From Paenibacillus amylolyticus (GTDB lineage Bacteria; Bacillota; Bacilli; Paenibacillales; Paenibacillaceae): a stretch of 64,000 nucleotides of DNA. This document shows positions 42,725 through 51,404 of the stretch, one piece after another (position 1 is the first letter of the stretch; each line of letters begins with the position of its first letter). The notes under the pieces are model-generated. The model saw only the letters and a list, made by a program, of their open reading frames with translations, had not been told where the DNA came from and searched no databases. Where the stretch lies: NCBI RefSeq assembly GCF_003719335.1, contig NZ_RIAS01000002.1, positions 496,001-560,000 on the forward strand, given 5' to 3'. Both the position numbers and the translations under genes were made by a program.

Positions 42725-42823
42725 TTGAAAATTAATTTGGACAAATTAGAAAACGTGAAACGAGAAATGCAAAACGTATCTAGAGAACACGAAAAGAAAA
42801 TGGAAATGTATCGTCAAGTGTAA
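42725..42823 (+). CDS. Possible 32-codon small ORF beside the Fur box
   Basis: A TTG at 42725 three bases after GGAAGGTG starts a 32-residue, highly charged, helical-looking peptide (KLENVKREMQNVSREHEKK). It sits 20 bases after the Fur box, divergent from the regulator. It may be a small iron-regulated protein, a remnant of a longer gene, or chance. Confidence 0.22.
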   Translation: MKINLDKLENVKREMQNVSREHEKKMEMYRQV

Positions 42824-42827
42824 GCAC

Positions 42828-42864
42828 AAAAAAATGGCACCCAGCACCAAAGCTGTAGAGCCAT
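42828..42864 (-). terminator. Terminator of the secreted DUF5050-like gene
   Basis: On the minus strand ATGGCTCTACAGC pairs with GCTGGGTGCCAT and is followed by seven T (42834-42828). Confidence 0.85.
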
Positions 42865-42908
42865 CTCATCTGTAATACAACCTGAAATCGGACGAATCTG
42901 GAACAAAC

Positions 42909-44195
42909 TTAATTCAGTGTAATCAAAAGAATATTGTCCAGGAAAATATCACTAAGTGCTTGTTGTCCTGTTCCATTGGCCGCTGCATGATATAAACGGA
43001 ATTCATCTTTCGCGTGGATGTAGAAGATTCCTGGAACATCATCTCGCAAGTGGAATGTTTCCCATTCGTCAGCGGCTATTTTGCTTACTTTTAGTGATGT
43101 ATTGACCGAATAAAGACCATTTTTGCCGGAAATGTAGGCAACCTCCGGTTTATCATTCATCAGTTGATTCGTAACGTAAGTTACGTTACTCAAGTTGAGA
43201 TTAGACGTTTTGCTCACCTTGCTCGCAGTAACCGTTTTGGCATACGCTTTTTGATCCGCATCAATGATTACTACCTTGTCTGCTCCAACTGCACTGACTT
43301 CTCGCACACTTTTGGAGTGAAGCTGAAATGTTTTACCGGATGTTGTTAATGCATAAGCTTTGCCCAGGGTATAGTTGTAATCCTTATTGCTGTCCAGCTT
43401 AATGCCGCTATTGTAGACATAGAGATTGTTGCTCCAGCCACCGGAATAAACGGCGTTCACATCAAGCTTGGCTTTTGCATTCACGGCCTTACCTTTACCT
43501 GTGTTGTAGTTGGCCTTGTACATCACAATAGCTTCCGTAGAGTAAAATTGCTCGTCCGGATTGGTGTTAACCATGAGTTGTAATTCGTTTTTGGCAAAGT
43601 TCACAAAATAACGACTCTCCACAGCACCTTGGGCCAAGTTCTGTACATTTCCAGTACCGTTTGATGCTTTGGAAGCCACCCACGTAGTCCCGCCAACCAA
43701 GGCATTATAGTAGACACGCCCTTTGGTCACGATTAGAAGTGGATAATCCGTATTAACGTTGTCCGCGATTTTGGTTGCTGATGAACTACCTTGGTCGCCA
43801 TCGGCGCGATAAATACTCCCCTTGGAATCCAGGTAATAGATAAATCCGTTATCCGCATAATAATTGATCACATCGGAAGCAAATGTTTCGGCGGCATCGC
43901 TGGAACCGTCATTCGGTACCCGAAGCAGCGTTGTGGAAGTTGGAGACTGGGTGTAGTAAAGATACGATCCCGCCTCAGTCAAATCTACGCCTTCAAAATC
44001 AATTAATACCTCGGTTGGATTGCTTCCGTCTCCGGAAACTTTGTAAAGAACGCCATCGGAGTCATAATAGACTGTCGATTGGCTTAGCGAAGCTGCTTGG
44101 GCAGTGGTTCCTCCTGCTAGCGTAGCTGCTGTAATGAGTGTAAATAACAGCAATGTACCGATGGTGCGTTGTATGTATGTATACCCTGTTTTCAT
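42909..44195 (-). CDS. Secreted beta-propeller-like protein (DUF5050-type)
   Basis: A 428-residue exported protein. The signal peptide ends near residue 35 (TLAGGTTAQAA). The rest is a series of 40-residue repeats of Tyr-rich strands (TVYYDSDGVLYKVSGDGSNPT, YLYYTQSPTSTTLLRV, FIYYLDSKGSIYRADGDQG, RVYYNALVGG), resembling DUF5050 / beta-propeller domains of Firmicute wall proteins. No catalytic motif or anchor is visible. GGGAGG lies eight bases ahead of the ATG. Single gene with its own terminator. Confidence 0.75.
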   Translation of the reverse strand: MKTGYTYIQRTIGTLLLFTLITAATLAGGTTAQAASLSQSTVYYDSDGVLYKVSGDGSNPTEVLIDFEGVDLTEAGSYLYYTQSPTSTTLLRVPNDGSSDAAETFASDVINYYADNGFIYYLDSKGSIYRADGDQGSSSATKIADNVNTDYPLLIVTKGRVYYNALVGGTTWVASKASNGTGNVQNLAQGAVESRYFVNFAKNELQLMVNTNPDEQFYSTEAIVMYKANYNTGKGKAVNAKAKLDVNAVYSGGWSNNLYVYNSGIKLDSNKDYNYTLGKAYALTTSGKTFQLHSKSVREVSAVGADKVVIIDADQKAYAKTVTASKVSKTSNLNLSNVTYVTNQLMNDKPEVAYISGKNGLYSVNTSLKVSKIAADEWETFHLRDDVPGIFYIHAKDEFRLYHAAANGTGQQALSDIFLDNILLITLN

Positions 44196-44471
44196 TCGTT
44201 CATCCTCCCTTTGGATCTATAGATGTCGTTCATTTCTTATGTTATATCGGTAAACTATGGAATTTATGTTAGATCCAGAATGGGGGTAAGAATGGAATGG
44301 GACAGGAAAGAAAATGAGAAAGAGTGGGGAATGAAATTGAATTTCATACATGTACAAACTTGAAACCGAATTACGCATGATGCTGCCATTCTAGGCCCGA
44401 AGCATTCTCCACCTGACCTGGTCGTGATAATATTTATGTGACAGAATCACCAACGACAGGAGCGAAACCAT

Positions 44472-45470
44472 ATGATGAATATAGCAACGATTGGTACAGG
44501 TTCCATTGTGGATGCCATTTTATCCGCGATTAATGAACTGGAAGATGTGATCGTCACTGCGATGTACTCCAGGAAGAGAGAGACAGCGCAAGAACTTGCA
44601 GATAAATATGGGATAAGTACAATATATACAGACTTGGAATCTTTATTTTCAGACCCCAAAGTAGACCTCATTTATATTGCTTCACCAAATAGCATGCACT
44701 TCGAACAGGCCTATCAGGCACTTCAACAGGGTAAACATGTCGTATGTGAAAAACCGTTCACGTCCACCCTCAAGGAAGCAGAAACGCTGATCACGCTTGC
44801 GCAAGAAAAGAACCTGTTTTTGTTTGAGGCCATCTCCAACATTCATTTGCCCAATATTAAAGTCATAAAAGAGCAATTACCGAGACTTGGTCCAATCAAG
44901 CTCATTCAGTGTAATTACAGTCAATACTCGCGTAAATACAATGATCTTCTCGCCGGACAGACACCGAACGTGTTTAATCCCCAATTCTCTGGTGGAGCGT
45001 TGATGGATATCAACATTTACAATCTGCATCTGGTTATGAGTTTGTTTGGCAGTCCGAATACCGTGTCATATACGGCGAACCAGCATGCGAACGGGATTGA
45101 TACATCGGGAGTTGTGGTCCTCAAGTATCCAGAGTTCATTGCAGCATGTGTAGGCGCTAAAGATACGAATGGCATGAACAATGTGCTCATTCAAGGAGAA
45201 AAAGGTTACCTTCAGGTTGCGGAAGGAGCGAACGGTTGCCGGGAGATCAAGCTTCAGATCGGGAAAGAGCCACCTGAGGAGTATAATGCGCAGAACAAAG
45301 CCAATTGGCTGTACTATGAGTGGGAAGCGTTCAGAGACATTTATCTGGCTAAAGATTATAAGCGGTGTTATGAACTGCTCGAACACAGCCGTTCTGTAAT
45401 GAACGTACTTGCGGAGGCTCGCAAGCATGCGGGGATTGCGTTTGCAGCGGATAAATGTATACATGTTTAA
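44472..45470 (+). CDS. Gfo/Idh/MocA-family oxidoreductase
   Basis: A 332-residue NAD(P)-dependent oxidoreductase. IATIGTGSIVDAIL is the dinucleotide loop, LIYIASPNSMHFEQAYQALQQGKHVVCEKPF carries the catalytic EKP, and GGALMDINIYNLHL the downstream substrate-side motif. The sugar substrate cannot be told. AGGAG lies nine bases before the ATG. Convergent with the RpiR gene, with two bases between stops. Confidence 0.9.
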   Translation: MMNIATIGTGSIVDAILSAINELEDVIVTAMYSRKRETAQELADKYGISTIYTDLESLFSDPKVDLIYIASPNSMHFEQAYQALQQGKHVVCEKPFTSTLKEAETLITLAQEKNLFLFEAISNIHLPNIKVIKEQLPRLGPIKLIQCNYSQYSRKYNDLLAGQTPNVFNPQFSGGALMDINIYNLHLVMSLFGSPNTVSYTANQHANGIDTSGVVVLKYPEFIAACVGAKDTNGMNNVLIQGEKGYLQVAEGANGCREIKLQIGKEPPEEYNAQNKANWLYYEWEAFRDIYLAKDYKRCYELLEHSRSVMNVLAEARKHAGIAFAADKCIHV

Positions 45471-45472
45471 TC

Positions 45473-46270
45473 TCAATAGTTGTCGCTGATGCTCGCCATA
45501 TACAGCATATCAAACAGATAGAGTACCGAGATCATGGAAGACATTTTGGACAGCCTCAATTGTTCATTATAACTGTAGGTTAGCAACGTTTCATCACAAT
45601 GTCTGGACAATCCGGCATGATTGTTTCCGGTCACCGCGATGACGTTCCGTTGCTTATGGTTCAATACTTTGGCGACTTCAATCATGGATGAGTTTTCTCC
45701 CGTATGGGAAATGACAAAAGACAGTATGAATTGGCTGGAATTCATCGTGTTCAAATAATGCATATTGGGACCATTGTGCGCAACCGCCGCAATGCCAAGT
45801 TCATTCCATTTGGCACAAGCTTGCTGTGCCAAATAATAATTCAAATCACTGCCGTAGATGTCAATACGTGCGGACTGTCTAACCCAATTGGCGACACGCA
45901 TCAAAACAGGAGCGTTTAACATACGGCGTGTCTCATCCAGCGCCTGGTGATACAGGTATGGAACCGAGTCGATCGCAGCCAGTACATTGCCTTGTTCTGT
46001 AAATGCATGATCCGGCGTCCGTAATGAGGGAGACGGTTGTTGTTGATATTCTAGCGCAAGCTTTAACTGAAAGTCTGGGTACCCTTTGGTACCCAGCTTT
46101 TTGCATAGGCGAACGATGGTGGACGCGCTTGTATAAGTCTGCTGAGCCAGTTCATGGGCTGTAGAATGGAATACAACTTCGGGGTCGTTCAGAATAAAGT
46201 CTACAATATGTTTCTCCTGTGCCGTTAATGGCGAAGCATATTTTAATTTTTGAAGTAGGTTGTATTCCAT
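45473..46270 (-). CDS. RpiR/MurR-family transcriptional regulator
   Basis: A 265-residue regulator with an N-terminal HTH_6 domain (LTAQEKHIVDFILNDPEVVFHSTAHELAQQTYTSASTIVRLCKKLGTKGYPDFQLKL) and a C-terminal SIS sugar-phosphate-binding domain (about 125-245; SFVISHTGENSSMIEVAKVL, VIAVTGN). It may sense a sugar phosphate linked to the convergent oxidoreductase. ATG 46270 is chosen since the protein then begins like its family; the upstream open frame (26 codons) lacks a better site, but the ribosome site (GAGAGGAA) is rather distant. Confidence 0.87.
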   Translation of the reverse strand: MEYNLLQKLKYASPLTAQEKHIVDFILNDPEVVFHSTAHELAQQTYTSASTIVRLCKKLGTKGYPDFQLKLALEYQQQPSPSLRTPDHAFTEQGNVLAAIDSVPYLYHQALDETRRMLNAPVLMRVANWVRQSARIDIYGSDLNYYLAQQACAKWNELGIAAVAHNGPNMHYLNTMNSSQFILSFVISHTGENSSMIEVAKVLNHKQRNVIAVTGNNHAGLSRHCDETLLTYSYNEQLRLSKMSSMISVLYLFDMLYMASISDNY

Positions 46271-46348
46271 GCTGTTGTTCCATTCCTCTCTATAATTATC
46301 CCCAAGTACACGTCTCCACATCATAACCCGCGTTTGTTTATTTCTCAA

Positions 46349-47182
46349 TCAAATCTGACTCTCCGCAAGTTGCTGACGGCGGTTCCACATGGTTACGAGG
46401 CGAAGTAAAACAACGCTCGTGAGCAGCAACACTGCACCAGTGCCTAGCAGCATCCATGGCCCAATCATTAACATACCGGTAGCCTGACCAGCAATCAGGG
46501 CGACCAGAGGCAGGACAACAAGTCCGCCAAGCTGGTAGGCTTCCTGAAATCCTCGCACTTTAGCCGAGATGAGCACATTCAGCAGAATGACGGCTAAACT
46601 GCATGTAGGGACCACCCAAAGGATCAGAATGATCCAGTTCCAGTTCGGAAACATCAATGTGCCGAAGATCGGATACATCAGGATATTGGCAATAACCCCA
46701 TAGATGATGAAGGTCACCCAGGACAACAACAGTGACGGAATGAGAGCAGCCAGTACTTTACCTTTGAACAGTGTGCTCATGCTCATTGGTGTAAACAGCA
46801 ATCCTTCCAGTGTCTTGCGTTCCTTCTCGCCAGCGAAACTGTTGGCAGTCAGGATGCTGGAAGCCATTACTGGAATGATGAGAAACAAGGGGGCGAACAT
46901 ATACAAGCCAAGAAAATAAACAATACGTTGATTGTCTGTGGTCATGGTAGCAAGGGAGGGCAACTGTCCACTCTGAATGAGCTTGTCTAATGTGTCCAAT
47001 ACCACATTTAAGTTACTTATCGAGTGTAGATTCACGCGGGATGCAGCCCACAACATAGCAGACGGAACAAGGATTCCGATGATTAGCGGTACAATCAGCA
47101 TGGGCAGCCACAGCTGCACGCTGGATGTGACAGAACGGATGTCTTTAAGAATGAGTGCACGTATCGCTTGACGATTATTCAT
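46349..47182 (-). CDS. ABC-2 type transporter permease
   Basis: A 277-residue membrane protein with six predicted helices; ILTANSFAGEKERKTLEGLLFTPMSMSTLFKGKVL between helices 2 and 3 is the ABC-2 (NatB/YhfE-like) coupling segment. The N-terminus AIRALILKDIRSV is typical. ATG 47182 is nine bases after GGGAGG and overlaps the stop of the ATPase gene. The pair forms a simple exporter; substrate unknown. Confidence 0.87.
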   Translation of the reverse strand: MNNRQAIRALILKDIRSVTSSVQLWLPMLIVPLIIGILVPSAMLWAASRVNLHSISNLNVVLDTLDKLIQSGQLPSLATMTTDNQRIVYFLGLYMFAPLFLIIPVMASSILTANSFAGEKERKTLEGLLFTPMSMSTLFKGKVLAALIPSLLLSWVTFIIYGVIANILMYPIFGTLMFPNWNWIILILWVVPTCSLAVILLNVLISAKVRGFQEAYQLGGLVVLPLVALIAGQATGMLMIGPWMLLGTGAVLLLTSVVLLRLVTMWNRRQQLAESQI

Positions 47183-48077
47183 GTGCATTCGCCTCCCTTA
47201 TCGCAAAATAGATGCTTTCCAGATCATTGCCTTCAATACGTGCCTGATAAACCTGACCATGCTCGGTCAGCTGTCTAAGCAGCAACGGAATATGCTCACG
47301 AGACGAGAGTTGGTAGGTTGCTGTGTGCGCTGTAACCGTCTCAGGCGAATATATTCCGGTTTTCCACCCGTTTGGCATATCTGCTTCGACCTCTAGCCGC
47401 GGTGCGGATTGATATCGTTGAATGATCTCCTGTTCAGTCCCTTTCTCAACAACACGACCCTTTTCCATAAAAATATAATGATCGCACACGGCGGAAAGCT
47501 GAGTAAGCACGTGTGAGGAGATGAGAATGGTCAAGCTCAGCTCCGTATTTAACTGACGAATGATGCGAAGCACCATCTGGATTCCATCAGGATCAAGCCC
47601 ATTGGTTGGCTCATCGAGAAATAGAATAGAAGGACGGTGCAATAGCACCCGTGCGAGACCCAAACGTTTTTTCATCCCTGTGCTGTAGGTACCGACTTTA
47701 CGATGCTGGTAATCCTGAATCTCAAGGAGGTGTACCAACTCATCAATACGTTCAGTTGCACGTTGTAGCCCAAAGGCATCCGCAAAAAATAGCAGATTAT
47801 CCCGCCCGCTCATATTTTCGTACAAACCGCTTTGTTCAGTCAGTGTACCGCAGATCGCCAGCACCTTTTCTGTTTGTTGCGAAGTATCCATGCCTTGGAT
47901 GGTAACCTGCCCGCTGTTTGCGCCCAGAACTCCGTTCATGATCCGAATGAGGGTTGTTTTACCTGAGCCGTTTGGGCCAATAAGCCCGGTTATACTGCCT
48001 TGTTTAATCGTAAAGCTGACTCTCTGCAGCGCTTGCTGCTCACCAAAATGTTTATTTATATCCCGTACCTCAATCAT
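47175..48077 (-). CDS. ABC transporter ATP-binding protein (partner of ABC-2 permease)
   Basis: A 300-residue ATPase: Walker A GPNGSGKTT (about residue 35), signature YSTGMKKRLGLARVL, Walker B ILFLDEPTNGLDP, switch His in LISSHVL. A C-terminal extension of about 80 residues follows, as in NatA/CcmA-type export ATPases. The stop overlaps the permease start. Confidence 0.92.
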   Translation of the reverse strand: MIEVRDINKHFGEQQALQRVSFTIKQGSITGLIGPNGSGKTTLIRIMNGVLGANSGQVTIQGMDTSQQTEKVLAICGTLTEQSGLYENMSGRDNLLFFADAFGLQRATERIDELVHLLEIQDYQHRKVGTYSTGMKKRLGLARVLLHRPSILFLDEPTNGLDPDGIQMVLRIIRQLNTELSLTILISSHVLTQLSAVCDHYIFMEKGRVVEKGTEQEIIQRYQSAPRLEVEADMPNGWKTGIYSPETVTAHTATYQLSSREHIPLLLRQLTEHGQVYQARIEGNDLESIYFAIREANAHE

Positions 48078-48442
48078 GTATACTCACCGTCCATTTTCTA
48101 ATTTGATGATTATACGTCCAGTGGTATCAGATCGTTCAACTAAGACTTAAGAAATATATTATTGCTTCAATAGTCCTGAAATCCTAGTGCATAATTCCCC
48201 GGCGAATTCCACTAAATCGGGTCTAAGGTTTGTTTTTTTGGGAGGCTGTACAAGGTATCCTTGAAAAGAAGGATATGAAGGCCGTTTCATTGCTGTTTCA
48301 TTGACATAGATAATGGAGTAATAGAGTATAGGCCGATATATACATAATGAGTTCGTCTAACACATCCATTTATTCAGTGTGAAGATATTAAAGCCCCCTG
48401 AGTGTTGTGTTGGACCCAAAGGAAAGGTGAAGTGATTGATTC
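48078..48442. other. Intergenic region upstream of the Hsp90-like gene
   Basis: No gene is seen. TTGACA at 48301-48306 is the only strong promoter-like hexamer; a matching -10 is poor (GAGTAT at 17 bases, TATAGG at 20). GGAAAGGTGAAGTG just before 48443 gives the ribosome site. Confidence 0.4.
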
Positions 48443-50278
48443 ATGAGTACACCGAACGAATATCGTTTTCAGGTGAACCTGAGCGGAATGATCCAAATTT
48501 TATCCAACCATTTATACAGCAGCCCAAAAGTTTTTCTGCGTGAACTTATGCAGAATGCAACAGATGCGATCACGGCACGCAAGGAAGTGGAGCCGGGATA
48601 CCAGGGAGAAGCCCGTATTGAGCTAACAGGAACCGGAGATCAATTGACGATGATGGTGGAGGATAACGGAGTTGGTTTGACCGAAGCGGACATCCATGAG
48701 TTTCTAGCGATGATTGGACAATCCTCGAAGCGGGGACAACAGGCATTGCTGGATGGCGAGACATCGTTTATTGGACGTTTTGGTATTGGTCTGCTGAGCT
48801 GTTTCATGGTCAGTCATGAGATCGTCATGCTGACTCAATCGGTGAAGGGCGGCCCTTCAATGGAATGGCGCGGCAAGCCGGACGGTACATATACGATTAG
48901 GCAGCTGGACACGCAATTGTCTCCCGGAACGAAAGTATATCTGCGTTGTACGCCGGAAGCGGCACACTACTTTGAAGCGGAGTATGTGAAAGAAGCATTA
49001 TTTTATTATGGTGCGCTCCTGCCTTATCCGGTTACGCTGATTCATGACGGGGTGCAGTCTGTTGTTAATCAGGATTCTCCAATCTGGTTAACACGTCCAG
49101 AGCTTGCTCGGTCCTGCCGCGCGGAAGTTCTTGCTTTTGGTGAACGTCTGCTGGGGGAGAAGTTCCAGGATTTCATCCCCCTGACAACAGCTTCGGGGCG
49201 TACTGGAGGCATTGCCTATGTGTTGCCACACGCGGTGAATCTGAATGCTAAGCGTTCTCACCGGGTTTATCTGAAACGCATGCTGATTTCGGAGAAAGCC
49301 GAGAACATTTTGCCGGAGTGGGCGTTCTTTGTAAAATGTCTGATTTGGACCGATGAACTACAGCCGACAGCTTCAAGAGAGCATTTTTATGAAAATGAAA
49401 AGCTGGAAGAAGTGCGCTCCGAGCTCGGAGACGCCTTGCGGTTGGGACTGACCGAAATGGCTGAACAGCAGACTGAACGTCTACAGAAGTTGATTCGTCT
49501 GCACGCCCTTTCGATGAAGGCGCTGGCTGTTCAGGATCAGGAATTTTACGCGATGATTCACCGCTGGTTGCCTTTCGATACAACGCGAGGACACCGGGAA
49601 CTGGGTGAACTGATTGATGAAGGAGAGACGCTGTACTACACCAGCACCATTGATGAATACCGCCAGATTAACCATGTGGCTTCTGCACAGTCCATGCTGG
49701 TTGTTAACGCAGGTTACATCTACGATAAAGAACTGATGGGGATGTTGCCTGTCATCCTGAATCATGTAGAGACCGAGCGAATTGAGCCGGATGAAGTATC
49801 GATGACTTTCACGGATGTTGCACCGGCCGAGCGTAATCAGTACTATGATGCGCTGCGTCTGGCAGATTCGGCGTTACAACGTTTCCGTTGCCGCGCAGAA
49901 GTGAAAGGATTTAAGCCAGCTGACTTGCCGGTGTTGTTCACCCTTTCGCAGGAGTCATCCACGCTGCGTGCGCTGGAAAAAGCGAGCGAAGAGAGTACAG
50001 ACTTGTTCTCCTCTGTTCTCGGTTCGTTGTCGTCAGGCATTAATTCGGCAGGGTACTCGACGTTGTATCTGAATGTGAACAATCCCATCATCAAACGGGT
50101 GTTGACTTCACCAGATAATCAGATGACACCGATTGCTATAGAAATGCTGTATGTTAACGCACTAATGATGGGGCATTATGCCATGAATAAACAGGAGCTT
50201 GAAGTGTTGAACCAGGGAATCGTACGTTTTATTGATTGGGGTTTACGCGCAAATATGAATCCAGAGGGAGATGTCTGA
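48443..50278 (+). CDS. Divergent Hsp90-family ATPase (HtpG-like)
   Basis: A 611-residue Hsp90-type chaperone. The GHKL ATPase motifs are intact: FLRELMQNATDAI (Glu and Asn), VEDNGVGLT, and FIGRFGIGLLSCFMVSHEI. The middle domain keeps VYLKRMLISEKAENILPEWAFFVKCLIWTDELQPTASREHFYEN. From about residue 430 it no longer resembles housekeeping HtpG, so the client or dimerisation region is divergent. The ATG follows GGAAAGGTGAAG. The stop overlaps the next ATG (TGATG), so the next protein is made coupled to it. Not adjacent to other chaperone genes and no CIRCE nearby. Confidence 0.9.
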   Translation: MSTPNEYRFQVNLSGMIQILSNHLYSSPKVFLRELMQNATDAITARKEVEPGYQGEARIELTGTGDQLTMMVEDNGVGLTEADIHEFLAMIGQSSKRGQQALLDGETSFIGRFGIGLLSCFMVSHEIVMLTQSVKGGPSMEWRGKPDGTYTIRQLDTQLSPGTKVYLRCTPEAAHYFEAEYVKEALFYYGALLPYPVTLIHDGVQSVVNQDSPIWLTRPELARSCRAEVLAFGERLLGEKFQDFIPLTTASGRTGGIAYVLPHAVNLNAKRSHRVYLKRMLISEKAENILPEWAFFVKCLIWTDELQPTASREHFYENEKLEEVRSELGDALRLGLTEMAEQQTERLQKLIRLHALSMKALAVQDQEFYAMIHRWLPFDTTRGHRELGELIDEGETLYYTSTIDEYRQINHVASAQSMLVVNAGYIYDKELMGMLPVILNHVETERIEPDEVSMTFTDVAPAERNQYYDALRLADSALQRFRCRAEVKGFKPADLPVLFTLSQESSTLRALEKASEESTDLFSSVLGSLSSGINSAGYSTLYLNVNNPIIKRVLTSPDNQMTPIAIEMLYVNALMMGHYAMNKQELEVLNQGIVRFIDWGLRANMNPEGDV

Positions 50279-51333
50279 TGAAGACAGAGATGGAATTTGA
50301 AGATTTGATGGAAGAAGCCTACCAGCTGCCGAATGGTTCGGCAAAGCTTGGTTTTTTGGAGGAAGCAGCGCGGGTGGCCGATCTCAATGGTATGGTTGAG
50401 GAGGCGTATGAAGCACGCTCAGAGATTGTGGATGTCGCCACCTTCTGTGGATATCCGATGAAAGCTTTGATCGCTTTCTCCTGGCAACTAGGCAAGTTTG
50501 ATCAGCAACCAGAGCTGTATGATGAAGAAACGTTATTGTGGTCTTATAAATGGATTCTCGGCAAAATGCCCGATTTCCCTGAAATTTCACGCGAGAAGAT
50601 TATGGAGCTGTTAGAGGACTTCGGGGCACGCTTCAAGTCTTATGGGTACAGCGAACGTTCTTACTGGTACTACCGTTTCCGCATTTTTATGGATTTCGGA
50701 GAGCTGGAAGAAGCGGGGCGCAGTTATGACAAGTTTAGAGCGTTAGACCGCGACTTCATGAGTGACTGCGAGGCGTGTGAGCAGGATGAGATTATGCGTT
50801 ATTTTATGTTAAAAGGAGACGACGAGAAGGTGTTGGAAGTGGCCAAGCCGATTCTCAAAGGACGCATGAGCTGTGCGGAGATCCCACATCTGACCTTGTC
50901 CGAAGTTCTGATGCCGCTGTATCGTCTGGGACGGAAGGATGAGGCAGATAAACATCAGGTCAAAGGATATCGTTTGATCAAAGGCGAAAATGATTTCGTG
51001 CAGAGTTTTTCAGAGCAGATGGAGTATCTCACGCTTACGAATCCGGCCAAAGGGATTGATATCCTCGAAGAAACACTGGTGCTGGCAGCCGATCATGAAG
51101 ATATGTATGCCAAAATGATGTATTATGCGAAGGCGGCTCCGTTATTGCGGCGCTGGTCTGAAGAAAAAGAATCGGAAGGCTATCGCCTGCGTCTGCCAGC
51201 TTCCTTCCCGTATGAGGGAGACCCGGGAGATCTCCTCAAACTTGCAGATTATTTTGAAGAGTATGCCCAAGTTACAGCAACCAAGTTTGATCAGCGCAAC
51301 GGAAACACACATGTATCCTCGTTAATTGCATAA
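50278..51333 (+). CDS. Helical-repeat (TPR-like) protein coupled to Hsp90
   Basis: A 351-residue, all-helical, acidic protein without signal or membrane segment. Helix-turn-helix pairs such as FLEEAARVADLNGMVEEAYEARSEIVDVA, YYRFRIFMDFGELEEAGRSYDKFRAL, and EVLMPLYRLGRKDEADKHQVKGYRLI have TPR-like spacing (G/A at 8, A at 20), though repeats are degenerate. The ATG at 50278 shares its A with the Hsp90 TGA, and GGGAGATG stands just before it. Eukaryotic Hsp90 uses TPR co-chaperones; here a co-chaperone role is inferred from the coupling only. Confidence 0.72.
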   Translation: MKTEMEFEDLMEEAYQLPNGSAKLGFLEEAARVADLNGMVEEAYEARSEIVDVATFCGYPMKALIAFSWQLGKFDQQPELYDEETLLWSYKWILGKMPDFPEISREKIMELLEDFGARFKSYGYSERSYWYYRFRIFMDFGELEEAGRSYDKFRALDRDFMSDCEACEQDEIMRYFMLKGDDEKVLEVAKPILKGRMSCAEIPHLTLSEVLMPLYRLGRKDEADKHQVKGYRLIKGENDFVQSFSEQMEYLTLTNPAKGIDILEETLVLAADHEDMYAKMMYYAKAAPLLRRWSEEKESEGYRLRLPASFPYEGDPGDLLKLADYFEEYAQVTATKFDQRNGNTHVSSLIA

Positions 51334-51336
51334 TTT

Positions 51337-51382
51337 AAAAGGCTTGTTCGTAAAGGGGAATCCCTATCGAACAAGCCTTTTT
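51337..51382. terminator. Bidirectional terminator after the Hsp90 operon
   Basis: AAAAGGCTTGTTCG (51337-51350) and CGAACAAGCCTTTTT (51368-51382), perfect arms. Confidence 0.92.
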
Positions 51383-51404
51383 GTTGTTAGCATTTATGGC
51401 ATAT

